NCBI GenBank assembly: GCA_018335875.1
Contig: JAGXRN010000006.1
Coordinates: 1-39,492, forward strand
Source: Dethiobacter sp.
GTDB taxonomy: Bacteria > Bacillota > Dethiobacteria > Dethiobacterales > Dethiobacteraceae
Reading direction: 5' to 3'
Length of the DNA stretch: 39,492 bases
Positions 22,665 through 31,297 of this stretch are shown piece by piece. The notes below the pieces were generated by a model, which made no database searches, had not been told where the DNA came from, and saw only the letters and a list, made by a program, of their open reading frames with translations. The position numbers and the translations under genes are program-made. Position 1 is the stretch's first letter, and the number at the start of each line of letters is the position of its first letter.

Positions 22665-23648
22665 TTATTTTATGCCTTCCACAATTCTCTTTAAAACAGC
22701 AAATCTTTCTTCCGGGATGTGAAGGGGAACAACGCAACCGGGCCCCAGGATCAATTTGTTGTCTCCTGCCTGTTTAACGGCCTCTCTTACGTGTTCTTCC
22801 AGATCTTTTTCACTTCCGTTTGCCAAAACGCCGAATTCATCTATCCCTCCGACTAATATCTTATCCGTTTTTTTGCGTCCGACAGCTAAATCGACAGACA
22901 CTTTCCGGTCATGCCAGTTAATGGCTTGGACAGGATAATCTTTCAGTTCATCGAACATAGGCTCTTCGCCGTGGAGGTGGAGAATGTTAAACCAGGTCTT
23001 GCCCTGGACCGCCTCTAAGATGGGCAGATCGAAACGGCGGCCAAATGTGTTGTACTCATCTACAGTCAGCCTGTCAGTGGTGCCAAGCTGGGTAGCAAAA
23101 AATATACCGTCAATTTCTGTTTGCAAGAGTTCTTTTACAAACTCAATGGTAGTTTCAGTTATTACCTGCAACGCACGGTTAAGTCCTTGGGAGTCTCCTT
23201 TAATGTGGTCAAACATAACGTCGCCACTCATTTTAATCGCAGTAGTCAGGGGGCTAAAGACTGTGCCGACAACGGGAACCTTTCCTTTAAATCTCTTCAC
23301 AACCTCCCTGGTAATCCCGATTTCCCTGGCTAATGCGCCTTCATTAACGGATAAATGGTTAAGGCTTTCCCAGCCCAATTCGTCCTTTATATGAAAGTCT
23401 GCAACAACGCCGACGTCGTTTTCAGTTTCCGGCCATTTGATGACTGAACCCCAGTCTTCTATGGAAAAAAGACCGTTATAACAGAGTTTTATAAAATCCC
23501 ACTCGTAGGTATCCTGAAAACTAATGGTTCTTTCAATAAACTTTAAGGGCATCCTGTCGGTAATAGGAAAATGCTTCCACAGGCTGATGCATGGCCTGTC
23601 AATGTCCTTACCGTTTAATATAGCTTCAATTCTTTCAAAAGGTTTCAT
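22665..23648 (-). CDS. uroporphyrinogen decarboxylase (URO-D)-superfamily protein
   Basis: 327 residues with a URO-D TIM-barrel plan: MKPFERIEAILNGKDIDRPC at the N-terminus, NILHLHGEEPMFDELKDYPVQAINWHDR in the middle and LILGPGCVVPLHIPEERFAVLKRIVE at the end. The porphyrin-binding motif of true HemE is absent. The HLHG and GPGC segments correspond to the zinc-site positions of corrinoid methyltransferases of the MtaA/MtbA type, so a methyl- or thiol-transfer role is more likely than heme synthesis. GGAGGAGG precedes the ATG. It is the last gene of the TRAP operon, 35 bases after dctM. Confidence 0.8.
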   Translation of the reverse strand: MKPFERIEAILNGKDIDRPCISLWKHFPITDRMPLKFIERTISFQDTYEWDFIKLCYNGLFSIEDWGSVIKWPETENDVGVVADFHIKDELGWESLNHLSVNEGALAREIGITREVVKRFKGKVPVVGTVFSPLTTAIKMSGDVMFDHIKGDSQGLNRALQVITETTIEFVKELLQTEIDGIFFATQLGTTDRLTVDEYNTFGRRFDLPILEAVQGKTWFNILHLHGEEPMFDELKDYPVQAINWHDRKVSVDLAVGRKKTDKILVGGIDEFGVLANGSEKDLEEHVREAVKQAGDNKLILGPGCVVPLHIPEERFAVLKRIVEGIK

Positions 23649-23682
23649 AATTCTCCTCCTCCGGTTTTATTAATCTTAACGT

Positions 23683-24972
23683 CTAAAGAAACTGGGGCAT
23701 AAACAGCCTAGGCAGGAACATAAAGAGGCCGGGCATTAAAATACCGGCGACAATAATAACCAGTGTGAGCAATATGAGAGGTAAAGTGGCCATAAAAACC
23801 CGGGGAGCAGGTACCTCTGCAATTTGGGAAGCGATTAAGAGACAAATGCCGTAAGGGGGAGTCACCATCCCCAAAGACAGAGTCAAAACGACGATAATCC
23901 CCAGGTGCACAGGTGCTATTCCTGCAGCGTTCCCCAGCCCCTGGACTATAGGCAGGAAAATAATAATGGCTGTAATGGGGCTTAAAAAAGTCCCGATTAT
24001 GAGGAGAAAAGCCACAATCAGCAAAGAAATGCCAAAGGGGGACTGTGTGATGCCGCTGATAAAGCTTAGTACCATGGCCGGGGCATTGAGGTAGGCTATC
24101 AGCCAACCCATGACGCCGGCGCTGCCCACAGCCAGCATTGGCAATGAGTAACCAATCACAGCCTCGGAAAGTAGTCTGGGCATGTCTTTTAATTTAATTG
24201 AACGGTAGAAAATGCCCATTAATATTAAGCCATAAACTACTGACACAGCGGCGGCTTCGGTGGCGGTAAAAACTCCGCCGGTTATGCCGCCAAGAATGAT
24301 AATGGGCAGGATCAAGGGCGGGATAGCTCTGATAAAAGCCACGCCCATCTCGCGCAAGGATTTTCTGGCCGTGGGTAGGTAGCCTTTCTTTTTGGCGAAA
24401 TAGTAAGTGTAGCCCATCTGGGAAAGCCCTATTAAGACCCCAGGGACAAATCCTGCCAGAAAAAGTGCGCCGATAGAAACCTGGCCCACTGAACCGTAGA
24501 TAACCATCATTATACTGGGAGGTATGATGACGCCTAAAGTAGATGAAGCAGCAGTGACGGCGGCGGAATAAGGGACATCGTAGTTGGCCTTTTTCATAGC
24601 CGGCAGGAGCATGGCGCCGATACCGGCAGTGTCGGCGGCAGCAGAACCGGAAAGTCCGGCGAAAAGCATGCTCACCATCACATTTATATGGCCAAGTCCT
24701 CCGCGGATATGGCCCACCAGGGCATCGGAAAGTTTAACGAGCCTGTCGGTTACACCTCCATCATTCATCAACTGCCCAAGAAGAAGGAAGAATGGTACTG
24801 CCAGGAGGGTAAACGAGTTGACTGAACTGTACATATGGTTAATAACGCTGATAAAGGAGAGACCCAGGTAATGAATTGTTACCATGGATGAGAGGGCTAA
24901 GGCAAAAGCTACAGGGATTTTTAAGATAATCATGACAAAAAAGCTACCCATCAATAGCACGAGCGGGTTCAT
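23683..24972 (-). CDS. TRAP transporter large permease, DctM family
   Basis: 429 residues with about 12 hydrophobic segments. Family motifs include GQLMNDGGVTDRLVKLSDALVGHIRGGLGHINV, GLSGSAAADTAGIGAMLLPAMKKANYD, IIPPSIMMVIYG and VTPPYGICLLIAS. This is the ion-coupled translocating subunit of a tripartite TRAP carrier. It overlaps the small permease gene by 29 bases, with GGGGGGGAAGG ahead of the ATG. Confidence 0.95.
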   Translation of the reverse strand: MNPLVLLMGSFFVMIILKIPVAFALALSSMVTIHYLGLSFISVINHMYSSVNSFTLLAVPFFLLLGQLMNDGGVTDRLVKLSDALVGHIRGGLGHINVMVSMLFAGLSGSAAADTAGIGAMLLPAMKKANYDVPYSAAVTAASSTLGVIIPPSIMMVIYGSVGQVSIGALFLAGFVPGVLIGLSQMGYTYYFAKKKGYLPTARKSLREMGVAFIRAIPPLILPIIILGGITGGVFTATEAAAVSVVYGLILMGIFYRSIKLKDMPRLLSEAVIGYSLPMLAVGSAGVMGWLIAYLNAPAMVLSFISGITQSPFGISLLIVAFLLIIGTFLSPITAIIIFLPIVQGLGNAAGIAPVHLGIIVVLTLSLGMVTPPYGICLLIASQIAEVPAPRVFMATLPLILLTLVIIVAGILMPGLFMFLPRLFMPQFL

Positions 24973-25468
24973 TGACCTTCCCCCCCATCAGTAAAGTACG
25001 TGCTTTTCTAAGCGTTTGAAACAGGTTCTCCAGGGCAAAAAGAAACATCGCCATGCCTGATACCGGGATGGAAGCAAAATAGTAGGCTTGCCGGACTGCG
25101 ATAGAAGTGGAAAACCTGGACAGCCCCATTCTTGTGTAAGTCCAGCCGCTGGTTATCATGATATAAATAACGGCAAAAATAGCCAAGTCAGCCAAGATAT
25201 CAAGGGCTAGATTGAATTTTACAAACCGAGCTGGAATAATCTCCACCACATAATGCCTCCTGCGGCGCACAGCCACGGCCGACCCCAGAAAAAGTGACCA
25301 GACAAAGGAGAAAACTGCAACTTCATGCGACCACAGCATAGGAATGTGCAGGTAGTTCCTAACCACGACCTGAGTAAAAACAACTATGATAAAAATAATT
25401 AAAAATAAGACACCTGCAGTAAGGTAGAGCTTCTCCACGCTATCGTTGAGGAGTTTGAAATATTTCAA
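24944..25468 (-). CDS. TRAP transporter small permease, DctQ family
   Basis: 174 residues with four hydrophobic segments. IIVFTQVVVRNYLHIPMLWSHEVAVFSFVWSLFLGSAVAVRRRRHYVVEI is the typical DctQ signature. It partners with the large permease encoded by the overlapping next gene. It follows the solute-binding protein gene by 56 bases. Confidence 0.93.
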   Translation of the reverse strand: MKYFKLLNDSVEKLYLTAGVLFLIIFIIVVFTQVVVRNYLHIPMLWSHEVAVFSFVWSLFLGSAVAVRRRRHYVVEIIPARFVKFNLALDILADLAIFAVIYIMITSGWTYTRMGLSRFSTSIAVRQAYYFASIPVSGMAMFLFALENLFQTLRKARTLLMGGKVNEPARAIDG

Positions 25469-25524
25469 ATGCGAACCTCCTTTTTAAAGCAGGGAGGGGT
25501 CTCCCCCTCCCTATAGAGGAAGAT

Positions 25525-26556
25525 TTATCTTACTTCCCTGATCATTTTCAGAATATCCGCAGCATTCATATCTTTGGCCAGTTCATCATGGAGTGGAAGG
25601 ACTTTTTCAATAAAGGATGCCTTATTTACTTCGTTAACCTTAAGTCCATATTTTGAAATCATCTCGTCCAAAAGTACGTCTCCGGCCTCCCAACCTTTTT
25701 GGGTGCCCAGAATACCAGCTTCTTCGGCAACTTCTCTGATGATTGCCCTGTAGTTTTCAGGAAGATCATTATAAGTCTTCTGGCTCATGGTAAAGTGGGA
25801 AAGCATATAGAGATGTTCTGTTTTGCTGAGATAAGGCGATACTTCATACAGCTTGCTGCCATAATAGCCGCTGATTGTGCTCTCAAAAGCGTTTACTACG
25901 CCTGTCTGTATGGCTGAGTAAATCTCATTCCAGGGCAGCGAGGTGGGCAGGGCGCCAAAGGCTGACCAGATTTTGCCTTCGATGGGGGAACCGGGCAGCC
26001 TCATTTTAACACCGCTTAAATCAGCGGGTGTCACGATAGGCCGCAAATTGCTGGAAGCGTTTCTGACGCCACCACCGGTGAGGGATAAAAGCACCAGATC
26101 TAACTTCTTCTCATCATGGAGCTGGGCGTAACGCTTGAAAACAGGGCTGTTATTGGCGATAGCTTTCTCAAAATGGTCTGTGTTTTCAAAAAGGTAAGAA
26201 AGCCCGAAAACCTGGTATTCCGGTATAAAAGAAGCTGCATTCTGGGCCCCGCCGACAACAAAGTCTAAGGTACCGATACGCATTTCATCAATGGTTGTCT
26301 GGTCATCTCCCAGGGTTCCACTGGGATATACTGTTACAGTTATCTTCCCATCTGTCTTTTTGCTTACTTCTGCAGCAAAATAATCTGCCATGTCTATCCA
26401 GGGATGAGGAGCGCTCACAACTGTGGCAAGACGCATGCTGTAGGTTTTCCCATCATCTACAGGCGGAGTGGCCGGCTTACTACCGCACCCGGCGAGGAGA
26501 GAGGCAGTCAAAGATACTACCATTAAAATGACCAATACTTTTTTTATTTTTTTCAC
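25525..26556 (-). CDS. TRAP transporter solute-binding lipoprotein, DctP family
   Basis: 343 residues. The signal peptide ends at the lipobox LLAGC, with Cys24 as the lipidated residue, so it is anchored outside the cytoplasmic membrane. Family features include MRLATVVSAPHPWIDMADYFAAEV, TLGDDQTTIDEMRIGTLDFV, GGGVRNASSNLRPI, and MRLPGSPIEGKIWSAFGALPTSLPWNEIYSAIQTGVVNAFE; the conserved Arg in KMRLPGS usually binds a substrate carboxylate. So the ligand is probably an organic or amino acid. It comes 100 bases after the desulfidase-family gene in the same operon. Confidence 0.94.
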   Translation of the reverse strand: MKKIKKVLVILMVVSLTASLLAGCGSKPATPPVDDGKTYSMRLATVVSAPHPWIDMADYFAAEVSKKTDGKITVTVYPSGTLGDDQTTIDEMRIGTLDFVVGGAQNAASFIPEYQVFGLSYLFENTDHFEKAIANNSPVFKRYAQLHDEKKLDLVLLSLTGGGVRNASSNLRPIVTPADLSGVKMRLPGSPIEGKIWSAFGALPTSLPWNEIYSAIQTGVVNAFESTISGYYGSKLYEVSPYLSKTEHLYMLSHFTMSQKTYNDLPENYRAIIREVAEEAGILGTQKGWEAGDVLLDEMISKYGLKVNEVNKASFIEKVLPLHDELAKDMNAADILKMIREVR

Positions 26557-26655
26557 TTTAAAACCCCCTTCGTTATCCGTTATTAGTAATCTTCAAGCTT
26601 CCCACAAGATCACCGGCTCAACATTTTTACTCCAGGCCTCATCCTCTCATCTTAT

Positions 26656-27933
26656 TTATGCACTGTGTCTCTCGAGTACTGATATAACAGCTCTATCAAC
26701 CTGGGCCATACCCTCACGGCTTACCTTGCCAAGGTTGGATAAAGTCTCGCTAACACTTTCTTCCACTATGCCATTGCCCGGGGGGACCTCCAGGCCTTCC
26801 CTGGCTAAAAGTGCGCTGTACCAAGCTGTGGATGCACTGGTGCTTAGCTTTAAAGCACAGCCTACCTTGCCCCCGTCGCAGATCATCCCCGCTAAACTGG
26901 AAACCATATTTTTAATAGCTCCAGTAATAACATTCATTTCTCCGCCCAAAAGATAGGCCAGACCGGCGCTGGCGCCGGAACCGGCAGCAACACCGCAGCC
27001 GCAGACAGGAGATAAGCGGCCGGTATATTCTTTTACATAAATGGTTACCAGGTGGCTTATGGCCAGGGCTTGTGCCGTCTTCTCCCTTGAACATTTAAGT
27101 TCCTCCGCCGCCAGGGCGATTGGGATGATGGCTACAAGGCCGTGGTTTCCGCTGCCGGCGCTGCTCATCACAGCCATCTGTATTCCTGCCATCCTGGCGT
27201 CACAGGCAGCAGCGGTGAGGTAGGATATCCTGTTAGTTAAGTCATCCCCCAGGAGGCCGCGGTCCATAAGGCTTTTCCATCTGCTTCCTATCTTCATACC
27301 TCCTTGCATCCGTGTTCCGGCTTCTGCCATCTTTAAATTTAATTCAATACCTTGCAGCAGAAATTCCAGTGAAGATGCAGGCAGGCTCAAGACCTTTTCA
27401 ATAAGCCCTTCCAGCGGATACCTGGTCAGTAAAGCTTTCTGCGTCCCAACTTCTTCATCCAGTTTACTGAAGATAACTTTCTGTCCTTTTTTAAGAAGAA
27501 CTAAGTTAGTATGGAAACCCGATATGACCGCCCTGCCGCTCCCTGTACTTGTCTTGACTTCAATATCTATATAGACACTGGGCAGGTCGTAGCCTATTTC
27601 CACTGACAGCGGAATTTCGCCAAGGAGAGTCGTGGCAATGCTTACATCATCATCAGTCAGGGTGGAAAAAATAGTTAAGTCTAATGTCGGCTCCTTTATT
27701 ACCACTCCCAGGGCCACCGCCAGGTTTACACCTGTGCTTAGAGTGCCGGGGATTCCAACCGCTTTTGCATTTTTATAAATATTACTGCTGGCCAACATTT
27801 TAATTTTTTCAACTTTCCCGGGAGAAAGCTTGTAGGCGTGTGCAGCAGTCAGGGCTATTGCTGACGGTTCGGTACATCCAATGGCAAGTACAATTTCTTT
27901 TTTTATAAAAGCTAAAATTTCTTCTGCTGTCAT
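26656..27933 (-). CDS. L-cysteine desulfidase family protein (UPF0597, CyuA-like)
   Basis: 425 residues, full family length. Cys ligands for a [4Fe-4S] cluster are visible in IGCTEPSA (near residue 20), SPVCGCGVAAGSGASAG and ICDGGKVGCALK. Characterised members break L-cysteine into sulfide, ammonia and pyruvate; others are annotated as serine dehydratase alpha-like, so substrate specificity is open. GGGGGA precedes the ATG. First structural gene after a perfect sigma-54 promoter, followed by the TRAP transporter genes, which suggests that the imported compound is its substrate. Confidence 0.88.
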   Translation of the reverse strand: MTAEEILAFIKKEIVLAIGCTEPSAIALTAAHAYKLSPGKVEKIKMLASSNIYKNAKAVGIPGTLSTGVNLAVALGVVIKEPTLDLTIFSTLTDDDVSIATTLLGEIPLSVEIGYDLPSVYIDIEVKTSTGSGRAVISGFHTNLVLLKKGQKVIFSKLDEEVGTQKALLTRYPLEGLIEKVLSLPASSLEFLLQGIELNLKMAEAGTRMQGGMKIGSRWKSLMDRGLLGDDLTNRISYLTAAACDARMAGIQMAVMSSAGSGNHGLVAIIPIALAAEELKCSREKTAQALAISHLVTIYVKEYTGRLSPVCGCGVAAGSGASAGLAYLLGGEMNVITGAIKNMVSSLAGMICDGGKVGCALKLSTSASTAWYSALLAREGLEVPPGNGIVEESVSETLSNLGKVSREGMAQVDRAVISVLERHSA

Positions 27934-27978
27934 ATCCAGGTCCCCCTTATCCTTTCCGATCTCTCTAAAAAAGATAAA

Positions 27979-27993
27979 GCAAGAACTGTGCCA
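27979..27993 (-). promoter_or_regulatory. sigma-54 (-24/-12) promoter
   Basis: The minus strand reads TGGCAC-AGTTC-TTGC, a perfect match to the sigma-54 consensus TGGCAC-N5-TTGC. It lies 46 bases before the desulfidase-family start codon and downstream of a sigma-54 activator gene. Confidence 0.93.
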
Positions 27994-28078
27994 GTTTCTT
28001 ATTGAGCCTCAAAACCGTTGATTTGCGGGCTTTCCTTATTTTTCTTTGTAAATCGGACTTTAAAAAAAGCTTCTTATT

Positions 28079-28094
28079 ATCTCAAATCTGACAC
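28079..28094 (-). promoter_or_regulatory. putative activator-binding site, promoter-proximal
   Basis: ATCTCA-AATC-TGACAC on the plus strand, a partial dyad related to the perfect one at 28100-28115 and centred 21 bases away, two turns of the helix. About 95 bases upstream of the sigma-54 promoter. Confidence 0.5.
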
Positions 28095-28099
28095 GTAAT

Positions 28100-28115
28100 A
28101 TCTCACTATTGAGAT
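28100..28115 (-). promoter_or_regulatory. putative activator-binding site, perfect dyad
   Basis: ATCTCA-CTAT-TGAGAT is a perfect 6+6 inverted repeat. It lies about 115 bases upstream of the sigma-54 promoter and overlaps the last codons of the activator gene, the position expected for an enhancer-like site. Confidence 0.6.
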
Positions 28116-29857
28116 AGCTTGCGATAAAGTGTGGCTCTGCTCATCTTTAACACGTCTGCAGCCTTCTTTTTCCCTTCGTCATCCCATCCGTATTTGTCCA
28201 GGCACTCTTTGATTGCCCTGCGCTCATACTCCGCAACTCTTTCCCTCAGCGATTTATCACCCTCCCCGCCTTCACAGGAACGGAAGCGGTCTTTAATATC
28301 GTCAAACTCCATATAGTCACCTTCTGCAAAGCTTGTTCCGTACTCAACTATATTCTCCAACTCTCTCACGTTGCCGGGCCAGGAGTAACGAAGAAAAAAA
28401 TCTATGGCATCCGGCGTGAAGCCCAGTATCTTTTTTTGGAATCTTGTGTTATATATTTTTAAAAAGAACTCTATAAAAACGGGGATATCTTCCTTCCTTT
28501 CCCGCAGAGGAGGAAGTTTTAAAGGTATTACATTTAACCGGTAGTAGAGATCCTCCCTGAACATTTTTTTATCAATCAGGTCTTCTAAATTTTTATTGGT
28601 GGCAGCAATGATCCTCACATCAATATCTATCGCCCTGATGCCTCCAACCCTGGTAATTCTCCTTTCCTGCAAAACACGAAGCAGCTTCGCCTGCAGGAAG
28701 AGAGGCATATCACCTATTTCATCAAGAAAAAAAGTCCCCTTATGAGCAAGCTGTATCTTGCCGGGCTTTCCCTTCTTGTCAGCACCTGTAAAGGCGCCTG
28801 GTTCATACCCGAAAAGCTCACTCTCCAGCAGGGATTCGGGTATTGCGCTGCAGTTAATGCCGATAAACGGATACTCCGACCTGGAACCGGCATTGTGGAT
28901 TGCCCGCGCAAAAAGCTCTTTTCCTGTACCGCTTTCCCCTGTTATTAAAACAGTTGAATCATGGCCTGCCACCTGGCAGGCCCTTTTTTTGGCCTTGGCA
29001 AAAGAACCGCTTGCGCCAATAAGATCGTCAAATGTAAAATCGTTGTGCTCTCTTACCCTGACAGCCGAACGCTGGATATCGTCTAAATCCGTAAATGTCC
29101 CTACAGCACCGACTATAGTATTGTTTTGCCGGATCAGCCTGATAGTGGAGAGAAGGCCTCTGCGGTAATGAGGTGTTTCAAAATATTCTTCCTTGTCTAC
29201 AAACTCCTGCTTCTCTTCTAAAGCTCTGCTGAGAAGTGCTTTTGGCCAAATATTTTTCAAACTGACTCCGGGAAGGTTCCCTAATGGCTCTTTTAAACCA
29301 AGCAGTTGCCGCGCCTTGGCATTTATCTGTCCTATCCTGCCCTGGGAATCTAAGCACAGAACACCCTGGTGAACATTTTGAATAACTGCTGCCAATTCAT
29401 CATTTTTGGCCGTTAGCTCTTCATACAAGACTGCTTCACCGAAGCGACTGGCTATAAGGGCGGCCATCTTATGAAGAAAATTAAGATACTGGTTTTTCTT
29501 TTCAGCCATGGCCTTTTTTTGGGACTGGTCAAAGGCAAAAATGCCGATAACCCCAATAGCTTCGCCCTGCCAGATAATGGGGGTGCAAATTTCATAGGTC
29601 TCAACACACCGCTCTTTTACCGAACAGTCCTGGCAGCCAGAATCAAATCCCGGGTTTTCAATGACTATTGTTTCTTTGGTTTTAAGGACCTTGGCAAAGG
29701 CCGAGTCTTGCGGGGCTTTTTTTTGAATCATCTCCAGATAAGGGCCGGTGCCTGCCACCCTGTGTAAATTATTATCGACAATGGTGACATTAGCCTCTAA
29801 GGTTGCTGCTATAGCCTCCGCTACTTGCTGAATGTCAGTGTTTAGTTTTTTAAGCAT
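28106..29857 (-). CDS. sigma-54-dependent enhancer-binding regulator (GAF-PAS-AAA-Fis)
   Basis: 583 residues. The N-terminal GAF-like sensor (about 1-140) has a Cys cluster Cys75, Cys78, Cys84 and Cys91 (GCQDCSVKERC...C), followed by a PAS domain (about 150-262). The AAA+ domain has Walker A GESGTGKE (307-314), the sigma-54-contacting GAFTGA loop (354-359) and Walker B FFLDE (376-380), with SWPGNVRELENIVEY near its end. A Fis-type helix ends the protein (KKKAADVLKMSRATLYRKL). ATG of MLKKLNTD is chosen because GGGGGG lies about 7 bases upstream. It almost certainly activates the adjacent operon. Confidence 0.95.
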   Translation of the reverse strand: MLKKLNTDIQQVAEAIAATLEANVTIVDNNLHRVAGTGPYLEMIQKKAPQDSAFAKVLKTKETIVIENPGFDSGCQDCSVKERCVETYEICTPIIWQGEAIGVIGIFAFDQSQKKAMAEKKNQYLNFLHKMAALIASRFGEAVLYEELTAKNDELAAVIQNVHQGVLCLDSQGRIGQINAKARQLLGLKEPLGNLPGVSLKNIWPKALLSRALEEKQEFVDKEEYFETPHYRRGLLSTIRLIRQNNTIVGAVGTFTDLDDIQRSAVRVREHNDFTFDDLIGASGSFAKAKKRACQVAGHDSTVLITGESGTGKELFARAIHNAGSRSEYPFIGINCSAIPESLLESELFGYEPGAFTGADKKGKPGKIQLAHKGTFFLDEIGDMPLFLQAKLLRVLQERRITRVGGIRAIDIDVRIIAATNKNLEDLIDKKMFREDLYYRLNVIPLKLPPLRERKEDIPVFIEFFLKIYNTRFQKKILGFTPDAIDFFLRYSWPGNVRELENIVEYGTSFAEGDYMEFDDIKDRFRSCEGGEGDKSLRERVAEYERRAIKECLDKYGWDDEGKKKAADVLKMSRATLYRKLSQ

Positions 29858-30163
29858 AAAGCATCCCCCCCTGCCACACAATCCCGGACAGCTACTACTA
29901 TTATCTACCTATAAACAGATAGGATTGGTATGTATTTATTTTAATATATCCTTTAAAAGTAAAAGTGTCAATATCCTGCTAAAAGGCGAACCGTATCAAT
30001 TATAAGATATATTGAGACTAATATATATTTCCACAATAACTTTGGCATTCCTGCCTGATGATGAAGAAACCAATATAGATTTATCACAATAATACAATTA
30101 ATAAGAATAAGACTACAAAAGTTGGGCAAGTTAGCTAAAAAGAAACGGAGAGTTCTGCAATTT

Positions 30164-30682
30164 ATGAACATCATGGAGAAACTGCAAAAATTAGCAGAAA
30201 ACAGCAAGTCAACTACCGAAAAACAGAGTATGATTAATGTTAATGAAGTTTTTTTTATTTGGGATATTGTGGTAACAAAGTATGATATTATGGAATCCGT
30301 TAAGATCAGCGAAAATTTTATTAAAGATAAAGATTTAAAGTTCATTGCGGAACAATTAGTCAAGGGCCTTGAAACAGGAATTATTAATATGGAAAAAGTA
30401 ATGATAGATTACGGTATACCCTTTCCGGAGAGGCCGCCTGTCGGCAGTAACGTTACTGCAGGGATAGAAGATTTCTCGGATAGATTTATCTATACCAGCT
30501 TATTTGAAGGAATTCAATCATTTTTCCCTATTCTGGGCAGCGGCTTTATGAACAGCACCAACCCCAAGGTTAGAAAAGCGATTAAAGACCACTTGCTTCT
30601 GACGATTGAATTGCAGGAGTTAATTGTTGACTACGGTAAGTTGAAAGGATTTATAAATGAACCGCCTATTTATAGAGAATAA
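30164..30682 (+). CDS. DUF3231-like protein, first of a tandem pair
   Basis: 172 residues. Predicted mostly helical, with VNEVFFIWDIVVTKYDI, DYGIPFPERPPVG, DRFIYTSLFEGIQSFFPILGSGFMNSTNPKVRKAI and LKGFINEPPIYRE, resembling DUF3231 proteins of spore-forming Firmicutes, which have a ferritin-like helical fold. No metal-ligand pattern can be asserted. ATG giving MNIMEKLQ is chosen; GGAGAG lies about 11 bases upstream. The next gene encodes a paralogue of equal length. Confidence 0.7.
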   Translation: MNIMEKLQKLAENSKSTTEKQSMINVNEVFFIWDIVVTKYDIMESVKISENFIKDKDLKFIAEQLVKGLETGIINMEKVMIDYGIPFPERPPVGSNVTAGIEDFSDRFIYTSLFEGIQSFFPILGSGFMNSTNPKVRKAIKDHLLLTIELQELIVDYGKLKGFINEPPIYRE

Positions 30683-30734
30683 ATATACACGAATGGTAAA
30701 CACCGAAACATGCAACATAAAGAGGGGTGACCAC

Positions 30735-31253
30735 GTGAAGATACCTAAGCAAATTCAAAAATTAAAAGAACTTAACATGTCAACGAAAGATAAACAAGCA
30801 ACTATGAATGTGAGTGAGGTATTTCATCTCTGGAATCATTTGGTACAGAGATATAATATAATTTACCTGACAAATATATTGAACTTGTTTGCCAAAGATG
30901 AAGATTTAAAGATTATTCTCGCTTTTGGCAAGAAAGTCCTGGAAAGCCATATTATGTTATTAGAAAAGGAAATGATGGCTTATGGAATACCTTTACCGGT
31001 TAGGCATCCCAAACAAGCTCAAACTACAGCAAGTTTGGAGCAAATAAGCGACCGTTTTATTTTTAGACGGGTACTGAGAGGAATTCAGGCATTTCTCCCA
31101 ACCCATACCATGGCTTTCATGCACAGTACATCTCCAAAAATCCGAGAGCTGTTTATGTCATTTCTGGCAGAAGAAATGAAGCTGTACGATAAATTAATGG
31201 AGTACGGAAAAGTAAAAGGATATACCATTATGCCGCCTATCTACCGGCCATAA
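30735..31253 (+). CDS. DUF3231-like protein, second of a tandem pair
   Basis: 172 residues, paralogue of the preceding gene: MNVSEVFHLWNHLVQRYNI, AYGIPLPVRHPKQ, DRFIFRRVLRGIQAFLPTHTMAFMHSTSPKIRELF and VKGYTIMPPIYRP align position for position. GTG start is chosen because GAGGGGTG lies 5 bases upstream; upstream codons in this frame overlap the first gene. It is followed by an intrinsic terminator. In other Firmicutes two such domains can be fused in one chain, so the pair may form a heterodimer. Confidence 0.7.
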   Translation: MKIPKQIQKLKELNMSTKDKQATMNVSEVFHLWNHLVQRYNIIYLTNILNLFAKDEDLKIILAFGKKVLESHIMLLEKEMMAYGIPLPVRHPKQAQTTASLEQISDRFIFRRVLRGIQAFLPTHTMAFMHSTSPKIRELFMSFLAEEMKLYDKLMEYGKVKGYTIMPPIYRP

Positions 31254-31260
31254 AAATTGT

Positions 31261-31297
31261 AAAAGCCCCTTCCCACACCCCGTGGCAAGGGGCTTTT
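31261..31297 (+). terminator. intrinsic terminator of the DUF3231 pair
   Basis: AAAAGCCCCTT and AAGGGGCTTTT are exact reverse complements around a 15-base loop that can itself pair (CACACCCCGTG). Confidence 0.85.

Noticed and set aside
22665..23648. True heme-pathway uroporphyrinogen decarboxylase
   Set aside because: The porphyrin-binding N-terminal motif is absent and the gene lies in a TRAP/desulfidase operon.
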